This document shows positions 63,883 through 64,000 of a stretch of 64,000 bases of DNA, in pieces. The notes under the pieces are model-generated. The model ran no database searches, was not told where the DNA came from, and saw only the letters and a program-made list of their open reading frames with translations. Position 1 is the first letter of the stretch, and every line of letters starts with the position of its first letter. Made by a program: the position numbers and the translations under genes. The stretch comes from Haemonchus contortus (Eukaryota > Nematoda > Chromadorea > Rhabditida > Trichostrongylidae), in the NCBI GenBank assembly GCA_000469685.2, contig LS997565.1:3002005-3066004 (forward strand). Direction: 5' to 3'.

Positions 63883-64000
63883 AAAGGCACTGTTAACGAA
63901 AAAGTGGTTTCGGAGATTTGCACATGGTTTGAATTCGAAGCCCCCTCTAGTACCATTCGTGCAGGAATGAGGTCGGAAAACGGCTGGATAGGGCACAATA
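63883..64000 (-). mobile_element. MITE family 1, copy 4, cut by the window edge
   Basis: AAAGGCACTGTTAACG at 63883 is the terminal repeat, with changes. The following 100 bp are the reverse complement of the right part of copy 2, including GAGGTCGGAAAACGGCTGGA. The other end lies outside the window. Confidence 0.7.

Overview
The window looks like nuclear DNA of a nematode, most likely a clade V strongylid (hookworm-like) worm. The reasons are short introns ending in TTTCAG-type acceptors, genes whose best identities are to metazoan families with nematode gene structure, a spliced-leader-like acceptor just upstream of start codons, and degenerate RTE-clade, mariner and Tc1-like elements. The species is an inference and cannot be fixed from the sequence alone.

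Three protein-coding genes can be reconstructed with continuous reading frames, all on the minus strand between 21.6 and 38.6 kb. From right to left in transcription order: an orphan rhodopsin-like GPCR (36225-38628, 6 coding exons, 359 aa); a DDX20/Gemin3 (MEL-46-like) DEAD-box helicase (25577-33639, 17 coding exons, about 950 aa) with a long C-terminal tail; and methionine aminopeptidase 2 (21639-25262, 12 exons, 444 aa, all metal ligands present). The helicase and the aminopeptidase are tandem, 314 bp apart, with a poly(A) signal between them and a TTTCAG acceptor 2 nt before the aminopeptidase ATG, which is the layout of a nematode operon. A single intact tRNA-Ala(AGC) lies on the minus strand at 40.5 kb.

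The left 21 kb and most of the right 25 kb have no gene I can recognise and are made of repeats. They hold: (1) an abundant tRNA-derived SINE of about 290 bp with box A, box B, a TTTATCC-type tail and target-site duplications on three copies; (2) a MITE family with 20-bp terminal inverted repeats (0.5, 4.9, 6.7, 63.9 kb and fragments at 42.5 and 54.2 kb); (3) two mariner elements, one full-length with perfect 35-bp ends and a dead transposase, one 874-bp deletion derivative; (4) a 525-bp Tc1-like MITE; (5) two RTE-type retrotransposon remnants; (6) a second SINE-like repeat of about 270 bp (13.1 and 39.2 kb); (7) large foldbacks at 0.17-0.45 kb and 34.35-34.76 kb.

The most unusual structure is at 61669-62766: a 1.1-kb element with terminal inverted repeats of more than 200 bp and a 10-bp target duplication, inserted in the last codons of an RTE remnant. 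The matching empty site is visible in the other RTE remnant at 52480. The element carries a proline-rich open frame between its arms, the architecture of a Mutator-like (MULE, possibly gene-carrying) transposon. The second notable observation is a set of three related Y-x-R-x-x-(L/F)-hydrophobic motifs in the tail of the DDX20 homologue, two of them matching the canonical eIF4E-binding consensus.
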